Shown piece after piece: positions 22,901 to 48,900 of a stretch of 64,000 nt of DNA (the stretch's first letter is position 1; each line of letters opens with the position of its first letter). The stretch comes from Rosellinia necatrix. Taxonomy: Eukaryota; Ascomycota; Sordariomycetes; Xylariales; Xylariaceae. A program made the position numbers and the translations under genes. The notes beneath the pieces were generated by a model. That model ran no database searches. It saw nothing but the letters and a program-made list of their open reading frames with translations, and was not told the origin of the DNA. Location: contig JAGYVD010000012.1 in the NCBI GenBank assembly GCA_021209875.1, positions 123,721 through 187,720 of the forward strand. Direction: 5' to 3'.

Positions 22901-23171
22901 GTTGCTTCCTGTTACTGATATAGGTAGATCTAAAGGTTTACAGTTCAGACCTTTCAGTAAAATAGCTTTCTACGTATTTGTAGCAAATTTCTTAGTTTTG
23001 ATGAGCTTAGGAGCTAAACACGTAGAGTCTCCATTTATAGAATTTGGACAAATAAGTACTGTTCTATATTTCTTTTATTTTATCTTAATTGTTCCTTTTG
23101 TAAGTTTAATAGAAAATACTTTAGTTGATCTATCTTTAGAAAAAAAAACGTTCAAAGCACAGGAAATTTAA
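10909..23171 (+). CDS. cob: Apocytochrome b, seven exons
   Basis: Haem-binding core subunit of complex III (quinol to cytochrome c). Exons: 10909-11063, 12436-12558, 14634-14748, 15971-16006, 20113-20245, 21613-~21673 and ~22613-23171, about 394 codons. Start [20 protein letters not shown]. Landmarks are [27 protein letters not shown], the 36-nt exon [30 protein letters not shown] (Qo region), [13 protein letters not shown], and [18 protein letters not shown] (the PEWY Qo motif). Stop TAA 23169. Two codons are split across introns (V at intron 2, F at intron 5). No frameshift is seen in the exons. Confidence 0.95.
11064..12435 (+). mobile_element. Group IB intron cob-i1
   Basis: Core precedes the ORF: TTGCTGGAACACC (about 11101), GACAATCAGCAGGAAAGC (about 11124), TCTTCAGAGACTAGAGG (about 11158) and ATGGTATAGTCC (about 11208). 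The Met codon is split AT|G; the terminal G is 12435. Confidence 0.8.
11432..12414 (+). pseudogene. LAGLIDADG homing endonuclease, two frameshifts
   Basis: Motif 1 is [13 protein letters not shown] (about 11519) and motif 2 is [13 protein letters not shown] (about 12019). The frame changes in the A7 run at about 11626 ([19 protein letters not shown]) and again in a T-run at about 11800. It ends at TAA 12412. The leader contains SEGPGPGD from a GGCCCT hexamer patch at 11467-11482. If the two homopolymers are sequencing errors the protein would be intact, about 325 residues. Confidence 0.75.
12559..13926 (+). pseudogene. LAGLIDADG endonuclease with C-terminal NUMOD1-like domain, frameshifted
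   Basis: The frame continues from exon 2, shifts in the A6 run at about 12691 (..[14 protein letters not shown]), then gives motif 1 [13 protein letters not shown] (about 12765). It shifts again after MNKKKG at about 13120 to give motif 2 [12 protein letters not shown] (about 13185). A double shift lies at about 13295-13335. The C-terminal 70 residues ([33 protein letters not shown]) look like a NUMOD1 helix-turn-helix DNA-binding module, a fusion less common on LAGLIDADG than on GIY-YIG proteins. Stop TAA 13924. Confidence 0.7.
12559..14633 (+). mobile_element. Group I intron cob-i2
   Basis: Core after the ORF: GCACGAAAGGAAATAGGTTA (about 14152), TCCGCAGCCAAG (about 14172), GCAGTTCATCGACTAAACAG (about 14206) and AAGATATAGTCAG (about 14267). 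The same core type occurs in nad1-i1. About 340 further bases (14290-14630) before the terminal G 14633 have no recognised content. Confidence 0.8.
14749..15639 (+). CDS. GIY-YIG homing endonuclease, intact and exon-fused
   Basis: In frame with cob exon 3, about 296 codons with UGA as Trp, stop TAA 15637. A leader ([20 protein letters not shown]) precedes [20 protein letters not shown] (GIY..YIG). Then [37 protein letters not shown] (metal-binding Glu helix), and [16 protein letters not shown] with a C-terminal NUMOD-type helix-turn-helix ([32 protein letters not shown]). No break seen, so it may be active. Confidence 0.85.
14749..15970 (+). mobile_element. Group I intron cob-i3
   Basis: Starts after GGT 14748. 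Core at about 15775-15887: GAAAACGATTAAAG, GACAGACTGGGTCAC and GGCTGAAATGCTG..ATGCACAGTCG. Ends at G 15970 before TAT GTG TTG. Confidence 0.8.
16298..16455 (-). pseudogene. Remnant of a foreign reading frame, function unknown
   Basis: Read antisense with the standard code this gives about 52 residues (..[37 protein letters not shown]) ending at TAG. Both Trp are TGG and the composition is unlike the AT-rich mitochondrial ORFs. An in-frame TAA bounds it upstream, so it is a fragment at most. I do not recognise the family. Confidence 0.4.
16509..16571 (+). repeat. GGCCCT tandem array, about nine units
   Basis: Perfect or near-perfect hexamers between GGGGCCCTGG and CCTGGGCG. Flanked by CGACTTCGTTAA-type short motifs. 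Confidence 0.9.
17075..17971 (-). CDS. GNAT-family N-acetyltransferase of nuclear type, antisense in cob-i4
   Basis: 298 codons, uninterrupted, ATG 17971 to TGA 17075. Residues 79-275 form a RimJ/RimL-like GNAT fold: [19 protein letters not shown] at the start, GAMYLLGN (strand), acetyl-CoA loop [17 protein letters not shown] (about 184-200), and [20 protein letters not shown] (about 247-266). Residues 20-55 are three 12-residue repeats ([36 protein letters not shown]). All six Trp are TGG, none TGA, and the natural end is TGA, which mitochondria would read as Trp. Codon use and GC are unlike the neighbours. A TATA-like box lies about 95 bp upstream. This looks like a nuclear gene moved into mtDNA. 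Substrate unknown; expression in the organelle doubtful. Confidence 0.8.
   Translation of the reverse strand: MATTTNPTNSPASSVNLTTMENPPPSVNPSSMENQPASVNPSTTENQPASVHPSAYAEPTFIDINTTQPLLAPSVYSKPLISERLIIRTYVHTDLLNYYTLDSQPEPNVLGHLNHDEYYSTDLNSTLKKFNQFLTPWNKGLYYGIFTKKPDGQEDDYIGAMYLLGNVPAYPYKTTWPSIHYMLKKEYWGQGYGTEAVKTFTSFWWSLPRVHTAYPRMDPSEIVWEDHQQLASPRYAVELLKVAVESFNKASLGVLQKAGFEIFKQDEHLIHLRLVRQRERTQPIRDKYKEGGRIQRME
18064..18076 (-). promoter_or_regulatory. Nuclear-type TATA-like box upstream of the GNAT gene
   Basis: Antisense TATAAATATAGGC, 93-105 bp before the ATG at 17971, followed by a pyrimidine-rich leader with CAACAATTC and ACACTATCAGAATGGCT at the start codon. This resembles a fungal nuclear promoter and leader, though TATA-like strings are common in AT-rich DNA. 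Confidence 0.4.
18517..18556 (+). repeat. GC element of the CTAGCCTCCGGCTCGC type
   Basis: CTAGCCTCCGGCTCGCGAAG + CAGTCCAGGCTTCGCAGGAT. Related copies at 60080 (reverse), 56035 (part, reverse) and 62729. Confidence 0.65.
18587..18662 (+). repeat. GGCCCT tandem array, about twelve units
   Basis: The longest hexamer array in the window, directly after a CTCCGTAAGG motif. An in-frame Gly-Pro reading is a by-product of the repeat. Confidence 0.9.
19267..19297 (+). repeat. Double-hairpin GC element
   Basis: The core GGCCGC..AGCTCCGCTAAGG matches the 10337 copy, including the CCCTTC just before it. Confidence 0.75.
19371..19613 (+). CDS. Small hypothetical ORF in the foreign part of cob-i4
   Basis: 80 codons beginning TTG (no ATG). 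Charged sequence ([35 protein letters not shown]), no Trp. GC content is higher than typical mitochondrial ORFs. Not recognised. It may be a gene fragment brought in with the GNAT gene. Confidence 0.3.
   Translation: MREGTSHIRRKSLTKKAKKRDLKQFLPKLNEMIRLGEEEGDYYTEIHVVRQSESYRYVRNNVVEEYMVGYSIDFKFISST
20246..21612 (+). mobile_element. Group I intron cob-i5
   Basis: Core before the ORF: TTGCTTGGAGACC, AATAAGCAGCAAAG, GCGTTCAACGACTAAAAGG and ATGATATAGTC (about 20277-20428). The Phe codon is split T|TT; G 21612 precedes the exon. Confidence 0.75.
20500..21340 (+). pseudogene. LAGLIDADG homing endonuclease, frameshifted
   Basis: Motif 1 is [14 protein letters not shown] (about 20648), with the frame changing at an A7-8 run just after it (about 20686). 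The body reads [20 protein letters not shown]. Motif 2 is [14 protein letters not shown] (about 21055), where Val-Ala replaces the usual acidic residue. Another shift near 21255 follows. An upstream shift in an A-run near 20607 also occurs. Probably inactive. Confidence 0.65.
21674..22360 (+). pseudogene. LAGLIDADG_2-type endonuclease, exon-fused, frameshifted
   Basis: In frame with exon 6 up to about 21955, then shifted. Motif 1 is [15 protein letters not shown] (about 21800) and motif 2 is LALAIWIMDDGTWKP (about 22115). This is the family in which the second motif reads WIMDDG. A second shift falls at an A6 run at about 22235, and the tail reads [16 protein letters not shown]. This differs from the two-motif family in the other introns. 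Confidence 0.7.
21674..22612 (+). mobile_element. Group I intron cob-i6
   Basis: Core at about 22463-22598 (GAAAACGGTCAAAG, CTACAGACTGGGTCGCC, TTAATGTACAGTCG), after the ORF. The exact splice points are uncertain by a few bases; the choice made preserves AGSSNPLG. Confidence 0.75.
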
Positions 23172-23524
23172 TGACATTAAAAACTAATTCATTATTTATT
23201 ACTATAGTTTTTGCAAATTCCTTTTGGCTACGCAGGAGTCCGCAAGTATTTATCTACCCTCACGACTACGTAAGTCGGCCATCCCTGCTTGCGGGAAGTC
23301 CTGGGGCCCGGTAGAGAGGTTAAATAAATATGACCTGCATAATTAGGATGAACGTAACTATAGCCAAAGGCGAGACGAAGCATCTCAAAATTGCTTTAAT
23401 GGATATATGATAACTAAATATACCTATACCCATCCAATAATTTAATTATAAACGAGTTCCCGCGCTGGCATACTTCTAACGAAGTATAGAAGTCTGCTGC
23501 AAAAAAAATATGCTTTTTTTTATA

Positions 23525-23555
23525 AGGCCGCGTAGCGGCCTGGGTAGCTTCGCTA
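23525..23555 (+). repeat. Double-hairpin GC element
   Basis: GGCCGCGTAGCGGCC + TGGGTAGCTTCGCTAA, preceded by a T-run as at 10795, 25119 and 60180. Confidence 0.75.
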
Positions 23556-23785
23556 AAAAGAGAACTCTTAAGATTTACATTAACTGGTTGAATACTTTAA
23601 GTTAATTCCTATTCTTTTCTATTGTTTCACTTGCTAACAAAATACCATAATTATAATAATATAAATTAGGATCATCTTGTGATAGGTGGACTTCGTAAAG
23701 GGAAGTGTATGAATTAAGCCTAGTATTGAGAATAAAGGAGAAGATTGTAGATCTTAATTTTAGATTAAGGGCTATAAATTAAAGC

Positions 23786-23822
23786 CTCGCCTTCGTGCGA
23801 TTTTTCTGTATAGAAAAATTAA
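23786..23822 (+). repeat. TCTGTATAGA hairpin element
   Basis: CTCGCCTTCGTGCGATTTTT + CTGTATAGAAAAATTA. The TTTTTC..GAAAAA arms pair. Identical or near-identical at 1518, 24730, 25202 and 56159, and inside the composite elements. Confidence 0.75.
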
Positions 23823-23916
23823 AAAAAAACAAATTTCTTCCTAAAATATAAGGTTATTAAAGGTAAGCCTTATTTCACCTCTATTCTTCCTTTTATATCT
23901 TTATATATTTTTAATT

Positions 23917-24638
23917 ATGAATAAAATAATCTTTAAACATTTCACAAAAGTTAATATAATTGCAGGTATCTTTACTTTATTATTAGTGGTTTTAATTAGA
24001 TATTTTGGTGTGAAGCGCACCTGGAATAATTTTAACGAAGTCAAAAAATTATTTTTTTTTTCAATCCTCTTGATTTATATATAGATCTTTTATCTGGCTT
24101 TTTAGGTATAATTATTAGATTAGGTATAAGAGGTGTTATTGAAGAAGGTATTTTTAATGAAATTGAACTATTATCGGAATATTTGACTATGAATAACGGT
24201 AATCCTGATCCTTTACACCCATCACAATCAGGTCTATCTCAAAGCCTTCAAGGACCTCAATCAGGTCAATATGTTAATCAAACTATTTCTAATCTTGAGC
24301 CTTGACCCGCACATAATTATGACGGAGATGGTTTAGAGTTAGAAATGGTCGTTTGTCTATTGATTATACCGCTCACGTAGTCGCACAATTGTAAGTTTTT
24401 TTTTGATCGATTTAATCAGCCCAATAAATCAGCTGAGAGTAGAGTAATGACCGAACGTATAGCTAACGCAATTTAATATAATTATACGATTAAAAGTAAT
24501 CGTATAACGAATTTAAATGATTGTGCTCATACTTGATTTAGAGATTATATGAAATATACATTTCCAGATCGAAACCTACATGATTTTACTAATAGTAAGG
24601 TTTTACGAGATACTCTTAGAAATTTTGCTAAAAACTAA
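23917..24638 (+). pseudogene. Decayed orphan membrane-protein ORF
   Basis: ATG 23917 opens a hydrophobic N-terminus (NIIAGIFTLLLVVLIRYFGV). The frame shifts in the T-run at about 24055, continues LSGFLGIIIRLGIRGVIEEG and a Pro/Ser/Gln/Gly linker (LHPSQSGLSQSLQGPQSGQ), is broken by a GC insertion at about 24370-24390, and ends FRDYMKYTFPDRNLHDF..FAKN. The layout (membrane start, low-complexity linker, polar end) resembles the ORFs at 43797-44795 and 58947-59954. No family recognised. Confidence 0.5.
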
Positions 24639-24729
24639 ATTTGTCTTTAAAGAGAGATGATATCCATTTGGATTTTGCTCTCGTCTATCTTGGACTTTAT
24701 AGGTAAAAATTTTTATTTGCTATTCAACT

Positions 24730-24766
24730 CTCGCCTTCGTGCGATTTTTCTGTATAGAAAAATTAA
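24730..24766 (+). repeat. TCTGTATAGA hairpin element
   Basis: Same sequence as the 23786 copy, again followed by GGTTATTAAAGGTAAGCCTT. Confidence 0.75.
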
Positions 24767-25078
24767 AAAAAACAAAGGTTATTAAAGGTAAGCCTTAGTC
24801 TTATCTACGTTATTTAAATAGCGTAGTTTTCCTTTTATATCTACCAATTATATAATATATGCCCCGCGGCGGCTTCGCACGCACGCATAAAAACTTACAA
24901 CAAATTAAAAATTTTAACGATGAGTCTAGATTTATAAGATCTTTACTTGTATTACCTTATTTTGAATAGAAAATTCTTATGTATTATAAAGCCGCAGGGC
25001 CGCGTCAGCGGGCCTAAGGCCCTTGACGCTTTTTTTATTGAACAAAAAAGACATAATGTAATAGTTTATAATAAAGAA

Positions 25079-25148
25079 GCCGCCGCGTCCGCGCTTCGCA
25101 TAAAAAATATATTTTATAAGGCCGCGTAGCGGCCTGGGTAGCTTCGCT
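25079..25148 (+). repeat. Tandem of GC elements
   Basis: GCCGCCGCGTCCGCGCTTCG, then CATAAAAAATATATT, then the double hairpin GGCCGCGTAGCGGCC..AGCTTCGCT. Preceded by TAAAGAAG. Confidence 0.7.
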
Positions 25149-25201
25149 TTGTATATAAAAATTAAAAGGATATACAAATAACTTATAAGTTTGCATGAGT
25201 A

Positions 25202-25238
25202 CTCGCCTTCGTGCGATTTTTCTGTATAGAAAAATTAA
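25202..25238 (+). repeat. TCTGTATAGA hairpin element
   Basis: Fifth forward copy of the element defined at 23786. Confidence 0.75.
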
Positions 25239-25496
25239 AAAAAAATAAAAGTTAATAATAAGTTAATTAACTTTGGTATAGAGATATTCTTAATAAGGGG
25301 ACTAGCGAAGCTGGCGTCCCCCCTGCGACTACGTAATCGCCGCTAGAGACTAAAAATAACGTGAAGGATCCTTCTGTAAGAAGCGCCAAATAAATAAAAT
25401 AAAAAGAATATATATCAAACTAAAATAAAATAAACTATTAGGTTAATTATAAAAAGTTTTTAGTGAATAAGTCAATAAGAATATATAAAAATATAA

Positions 25497-25567
25497 GAAT
25501 TATGTTGTAGTTGGTCTACACTTTGATTGCAGATCTTAAGTCTGAGGTTCAATTCCTCCATAATTCT
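25497..25567 (+). tRNA. trnC: tRNA-Cys (GCA)
   Basis: Acceptor arms GAATTAT and ATAATTC pair fully. D arm TGTA/TACA, T arm TGAGG-TTCAATT-CCTCC. The anticodon loop TTGCAGA gives GCA, with an imperfect anticodon stem. The position between cob and cox1 is where trnC lies in many Pezizomycotina. Confidence 0.75.
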
Positions 25568-25683
25568 ATAAAATATTCGTAAAATTATCTATTTTCTTCT
25601 TATAAGAATAAATTCAAAATTATTTTAATATAATCAAGTCGCACTTATTATAAATGAAGAATTATTACGCTTAGTGTATTATT

Positions 25684-43011
<17,328 letters not shown>

Positions 43012-43254
43012 TATTAAGTCTAATAAAAAAAGTAAAAATTATATTTATTTACCCTTTACGAAGTACTTCGTTAATTGCAAAAAAGGTAAATAGTTAGAGG
43101 TAACCAGTTACGAATAAAGTGTTAATTTTTACGTAGTCCTTCTACTAATGCAGCTTTTGCTGCTTGCAATGGAAGATAAATTAATTAAATATTAAGGTAT
43201 GAGTGACTATTCTATATATGATTCAATTATACAATTTGTAGTTAAAATAATATA

Positions 43255-44795
<1,541 letters not shown>

Positions 44796-45118
44796 TTTAT
44801 ATCTAGCTACGCTGGGCCTCGGCCCCCTTATTCTTTGAATTAACTTCGTGAAGTAATTCCGCGCTTCGCATAAAAAATAGAATTTTTTTTTTATTCCTTT
44901 TTGGCTGACGTAGTCGAAGCCTAGTAAAAATATAATATAAATTAGCCGCCAGGCCGCGTCCGCGCTTCGCATAAAAAAAACAAATATATTTTGAATTTTC
45001 TATACAGAAAAATCGCGTTTAGGCGAGGGCCAAGGCCCTCGACGCTAATTATATTTTTATATATTCTTATTCACTTACTCTCATATCTCGGTAATTAGTT
45101 TTGTGTTTTTATCACAAA
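44796..45118 (+). other. Spacer with GC elements
   Basis: Contains a GCGCTTCGCATAAAAA patch (about 44861) and a composite element (44945-45046). No gene seen. Confidence 0.7.
44945..45046 (-). repeat. Composite GC hairpin element
   Basis: GCCGCCAGGCCGCGTCCGCG, CTTCGCATAAAA, TCTATACAGAAAAATCGCG, GGCCAAGGCCCTCGACGCT. Flanked by AATTA on both sides (44940-44944 and 45047-45051), a possible short target duplication in AT-rich DNA. Confidence 0.75.
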
Positions 45119-45189
45119 CCCTCATTAGCTCAACGGCAGAGCGGAATACTTATAATATTCAGATTTTAGTTCGACTCTAAAAGGAGATA
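45119..45189 (+). tRNA. Degenerate trnR-like tRNA, anticodon UAU
   Basis: D arm GCTC/GAGC and T arm TTTAG-TTCGACT-CTAAA are good. The anticodon arm GAATA-CTTATAA-TATTC gives UAU where the trnR expected at this place has UCU. The acceptor CCCTCAT/AGGAGAT pairs at only four of seven positions (mismatches at 1, 2 and 6). Position between cox1 and nad1 is that of trnR in related fungi. It lies just upstream of a decayed nad1 copy, so I think it is decaying. A changed identity is not excluded. Confidence 0.5.
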
Positions 45190-45224
45190 GCGATCTTATT
45201 AGTTATTTCGTTCGTAAATACTAA

Positions 45225-45395
45225 TAAGATTAGCCTTAATTTAAATTTTTATGCAGAATGAATTAATTCAATTATAAACTGAAAAAAATGTATTATCTAC
45301 CATCTATTTATTTTTGAAGTCTTGTTGCTTATTTTCTTTGCCTTGAGTGTAGTATATGTGTTTGTAGCAGAAAGAAAATCGAAGGTTAATATACA
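45225..45395 (+). pseudogene. nad1: Decayed copy of the nad1 5' end and leader
   Basis: TTTTTATGCAGAATGAATTA and AAAAAAATGTATTATCTACC match the leader and start of nad1 at about 45940-46000. Codons for MYYLP then diverge and shift, yet TTTGTAGCAGAAAGAAAATC still matches nad1 VAERK. It stops after about 34 codons. Confidence 0.8.
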
Positions 45396-45979
45396 AATAA
45401 TATTAGATTTTAAATTAGTATAATTTTATACCAGGCTATTGTTTCTAATATTTTTGCAGCTTCCTTAAGATTAGTATATTTAGCGCTACGCGCCTACATA
45501 TTAATATATATTTATATTAATTTCTAGCCTCCTTATCCATATCCATATTCATATCCTTAGGATTAGGGAGGGAACAGATTTTTGTGAATATATTAATTAA
45601 AAAATAGTTAGTGACTATCTGATGTTTTGTATGTTTACTTTTTCAAGCTTTAGTTAAAAAGAATTAATATTATTCAGATTTAGTTATGTCTATATTTTTT
45701 ATTAGTACGACTATTTTTCATTAATTTAAAAGTAGAGTTAGATATTTCTAATAATTATTATTTTGTTTCTAATACTTCCCCCCCCCCCTTTCGGTCCAGA
45801 CCCTAGGCCCTTGTGCCTGGGTCTGCGAAGCCTGGATGGATAAGCGTAGTGCTGGCTTCGCAGCACTAAATGATAATAAGTAGAATAAGTAATAAACTCA
45901 AATTATTGTTACTCTTAATTTTTAATTTAATTTTTATATTTTTATGTAGAATGGATTAATTTAATTATAACCTGAAAAA
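45396..45979 (+). other. Spacer between nad1 copy and nad1
   Basis: AT-rich with a C10 run (about 45779) and a GC patch (45797-45870, GTCTGCGAAGCCTGG, GGCTTCGCAGCAC). No gene seen. Confidence 0.6.
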
Positions 45980-48900
45980 ATGTATTATCTACCTCCAACT
46001 TTAATATCTATTCTTGAAGTGTTGTTGGTTATTGTTCCTGTCCTACTAAGTGTAGCCTATGTGACTGTAGCAGAAAGAAAAACAATGGCTAGTATGCAAA
46101 GAAGATTAGGTCCTAATGCTGTAGGTTATTTACCCCGTTTTTCTCTTTCTCGGAACGGATCTTTAAAAAAATTTTATCATACTTCTACAATTGATAAATT
46201 AATAAATGGTTTATATTTAAATAGAAAAGCACCTATTAAGCCTTTTAAAGACAATGTAATTAAAACTTGTGAAGATTTATTGTCTCCTTCAGATCTTAAG
46301 ACTTTTTTCAGAAGTATTAGAAGTAAAGGAGGTTTATATATATTTACTCACAAAGAAAATCCTGATATATTTTATATAGGGAGAACTAAAAATTTTATAA
46401 ATAGATTTAAAGCTCATCTTAATATAAATTTACAAGATAAATTTCATGTTTTTGCTAATGCTGTCGGTTGAGATAAATTTCATTTTTCAATTATTCAAAT
46501 TTGTAGTCTAGATATTCAAAAAGAAAGAGAAAATTATTATTTACAAAAATACTTACCTTTATTAAATACTATCTATAAAAGTGAGATGTATACTATACAA
46601 AATTACGATTCTTTATATGAAATATTAAAACTTAAACAATTAGAATGAAACAAAGATAATAAATATTTAGGTATACCTATTTATTTATATACTTATATTG
46701 AAGGATCACTTAAAGATAACTATATTAAATTTGAGAGTATAAATAAATTATCTCAATATTTAAATATAAGCAGAGAAACTATAAATATTTATTTAAATAC
46801 TTATGTTCCTTATAAAAGCAATATTTTTTTAACTGATTTTATAGAAGATATTGAATTAATAGACAAATTAGTTAGTGATACCATTCAAGGATTAGATTTA
46901 GATCGTACAGGGCTCATAAGTAAAAAGTCTGAGTTTATTCTATAGATACAAAAGTAATATTGTTAAAAACATTTATAATTATACAGGTGAGACAACTAAT
47001 GTTTTAAATGTGACACATGGTTCAGTAAATAATCACTTAGATAAGTGAATACCGGGTGGTATTAAAAACAATTATTTATTTAGCTATGAATTGGATGGCG
47101 CTCCGCTCTTAAATATAGAAAAATTAAAAGAAGTTCATTTACCAAGAAAACATAATAACCTTAACGTTTGAATATATAATGCTAATACTTTAGAATTAAT
47201 AGGTAATTTTAATAGTATAAAAAAAGCAGCAGATTATTTTAATGTAGATTATAGATCTTTAATTAATCATTTAGATACTAAAGAAGCCGCGCTTCGCATA
47301 AAAAAAAATATATTTTTTTTTATTAATTTTTCTATACAGAAAAATCGCACGAAGGCGAGAGGCCGCGTCGGCGGGCCAAGGCCCTCGACGCTATAAATAA
47401 AGAAGGTAAATTTATATATTTATTTAAAAATGAGTTAGATACAGAAGATTTAAATCTTTTATCTAATAATTTTAATAAAGTTTCTAATATGACAACTAGT
47501 ATTTGAGTATATAAATATGTAGATGCTAAATTAACTTTAATTAATGACAATAAACCTAGCTATATTTCTAAATTATCTTTATCGGCTCCGCAGCCCAGGT
47601 ATCCTGCAAAGCAGGGATACCGTAGGGCTAAAGATTTAAAAATAAACGTTAAAACAATAAACAAATATTTAGATTCAAATGAATCATATAAAGGGTATTA
47701 TTTTTATAGTATATGTAAATAATAGTAAGATAAAGTGTGGTAAACTTTATTTAGCCTTTAAATCATCAAATTGACGGGAAAGCCTTAAAGCTATTTAGAC
47801 TAAGCAAGTTAAGTAATTAATTTGTGGCTCTTTCAGAGGTATAGTAACACATAAATAGATGCACGAAAGGAAATAGGTAATCCGCAGCCAAGCGCCATAT
47901 ATTTATTATATAAATAATGGTGTGCAGTTCATCGACTAAACGGTGGTTGGTATTATTATTCACATAATATTTAAGATATAGTCAGACCCTATTCGAAAGG
48001 ATACAGGAATATTTATATAATATTCTGTTAAATGGATAATATTTTTATTATTTAGGGAGAAGGCCCCTACCTCAATCTATAGTATGATTTTTTTTATACA
48101 AATGATTAAAAGGGGAGATTCGTATTTTGGATCATTACAAGCATTTGCGGATGCTTTAAAACTTCTATTAAAAGAATATGTAGCCCCGACACAAGCTAAT
48201 ATAGTACTGTTTTTCTTAGGGCCTGTTATAACTTTAATTTTTGCTTTACTAGGGTATGGTGTTATTCCATTTGGACCTGGTTTAGCTATTAGTGATTTTA
48301 ATTTAGGTATATTATATATGTTGGCTGTATCATCTTTAGCTACTTACGGGATTTTATTAGCCGGATGGAGTGCTAATAGTAAATATGCTTTTTTAGGGTC
48401 AAAATGGCCCAATAAGGATGTTAATCTTTATTTAAAACAAACTATAAGCGGGAAGTTCAGAAAGCAAAAAAAATTGCTTACTATAATAGGTACTTTATTA
48501 AATTACATTTTATGTAATGGTGTAACACCCTTTGGGGCTCTAAAGTAAAAACTCTATTAAAGATGAATAATCTGCAAGTAACCAAAACGTCTAACTCGTT
48601 AGTAGGAACTTCAGAGGCCATACGTTTGTTATCTAACTTTCCATATAAAGGTTGTAGATTTTATAGTAGAGCCAAAGTAAATTACCCTAAATCTCCAAAA
48701 AGTAAAGATAAAAATTTAATCAATGATTAGCTGGTTTGATCGACGGTGATGGTAGTTTTTATTTAACTAAAAAAGGATATGCTAGCCTAGAAATTACCTT
48801 AGATATAAGAGATGAACATGCCTTACACATTATTAAAAATGTGTACGGTGGATCTATAAAACTTGTAACAGGTCAAAGAGCATTAAGATATTGTTTACGT

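Larger units (their letters stand above)
23172..25496 (+). other. cob-trnC spacer with GC elements and a decayed ORF
   Basis: Besides the ORF remnant at 23917-24638, it contains GC hairpin elements at 23525, 23786, 24730, 25079 and 25202. The block GGTTATTAAAGGTAAGCCTT is repeated at about 23851 and 24777, each after a TCTGTATAGA element, so that stretch was duplicated. No conserved gene. Confidence 0.65.
46127..48122 (+). mobile_element. Group I intron nad1-i1
   Basis: Core after the ORF: GCACGAAAGGAAATAGGTAA (about 47861), TCCGCAGCCAAGC (about 47881), GCAGTTCATCGACTAAACGG (about 47924) and AAGATATAGTCAG (about 47973). The same core type occurs in cob-i2. Ends at G 48122. Confidence 0.8.
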
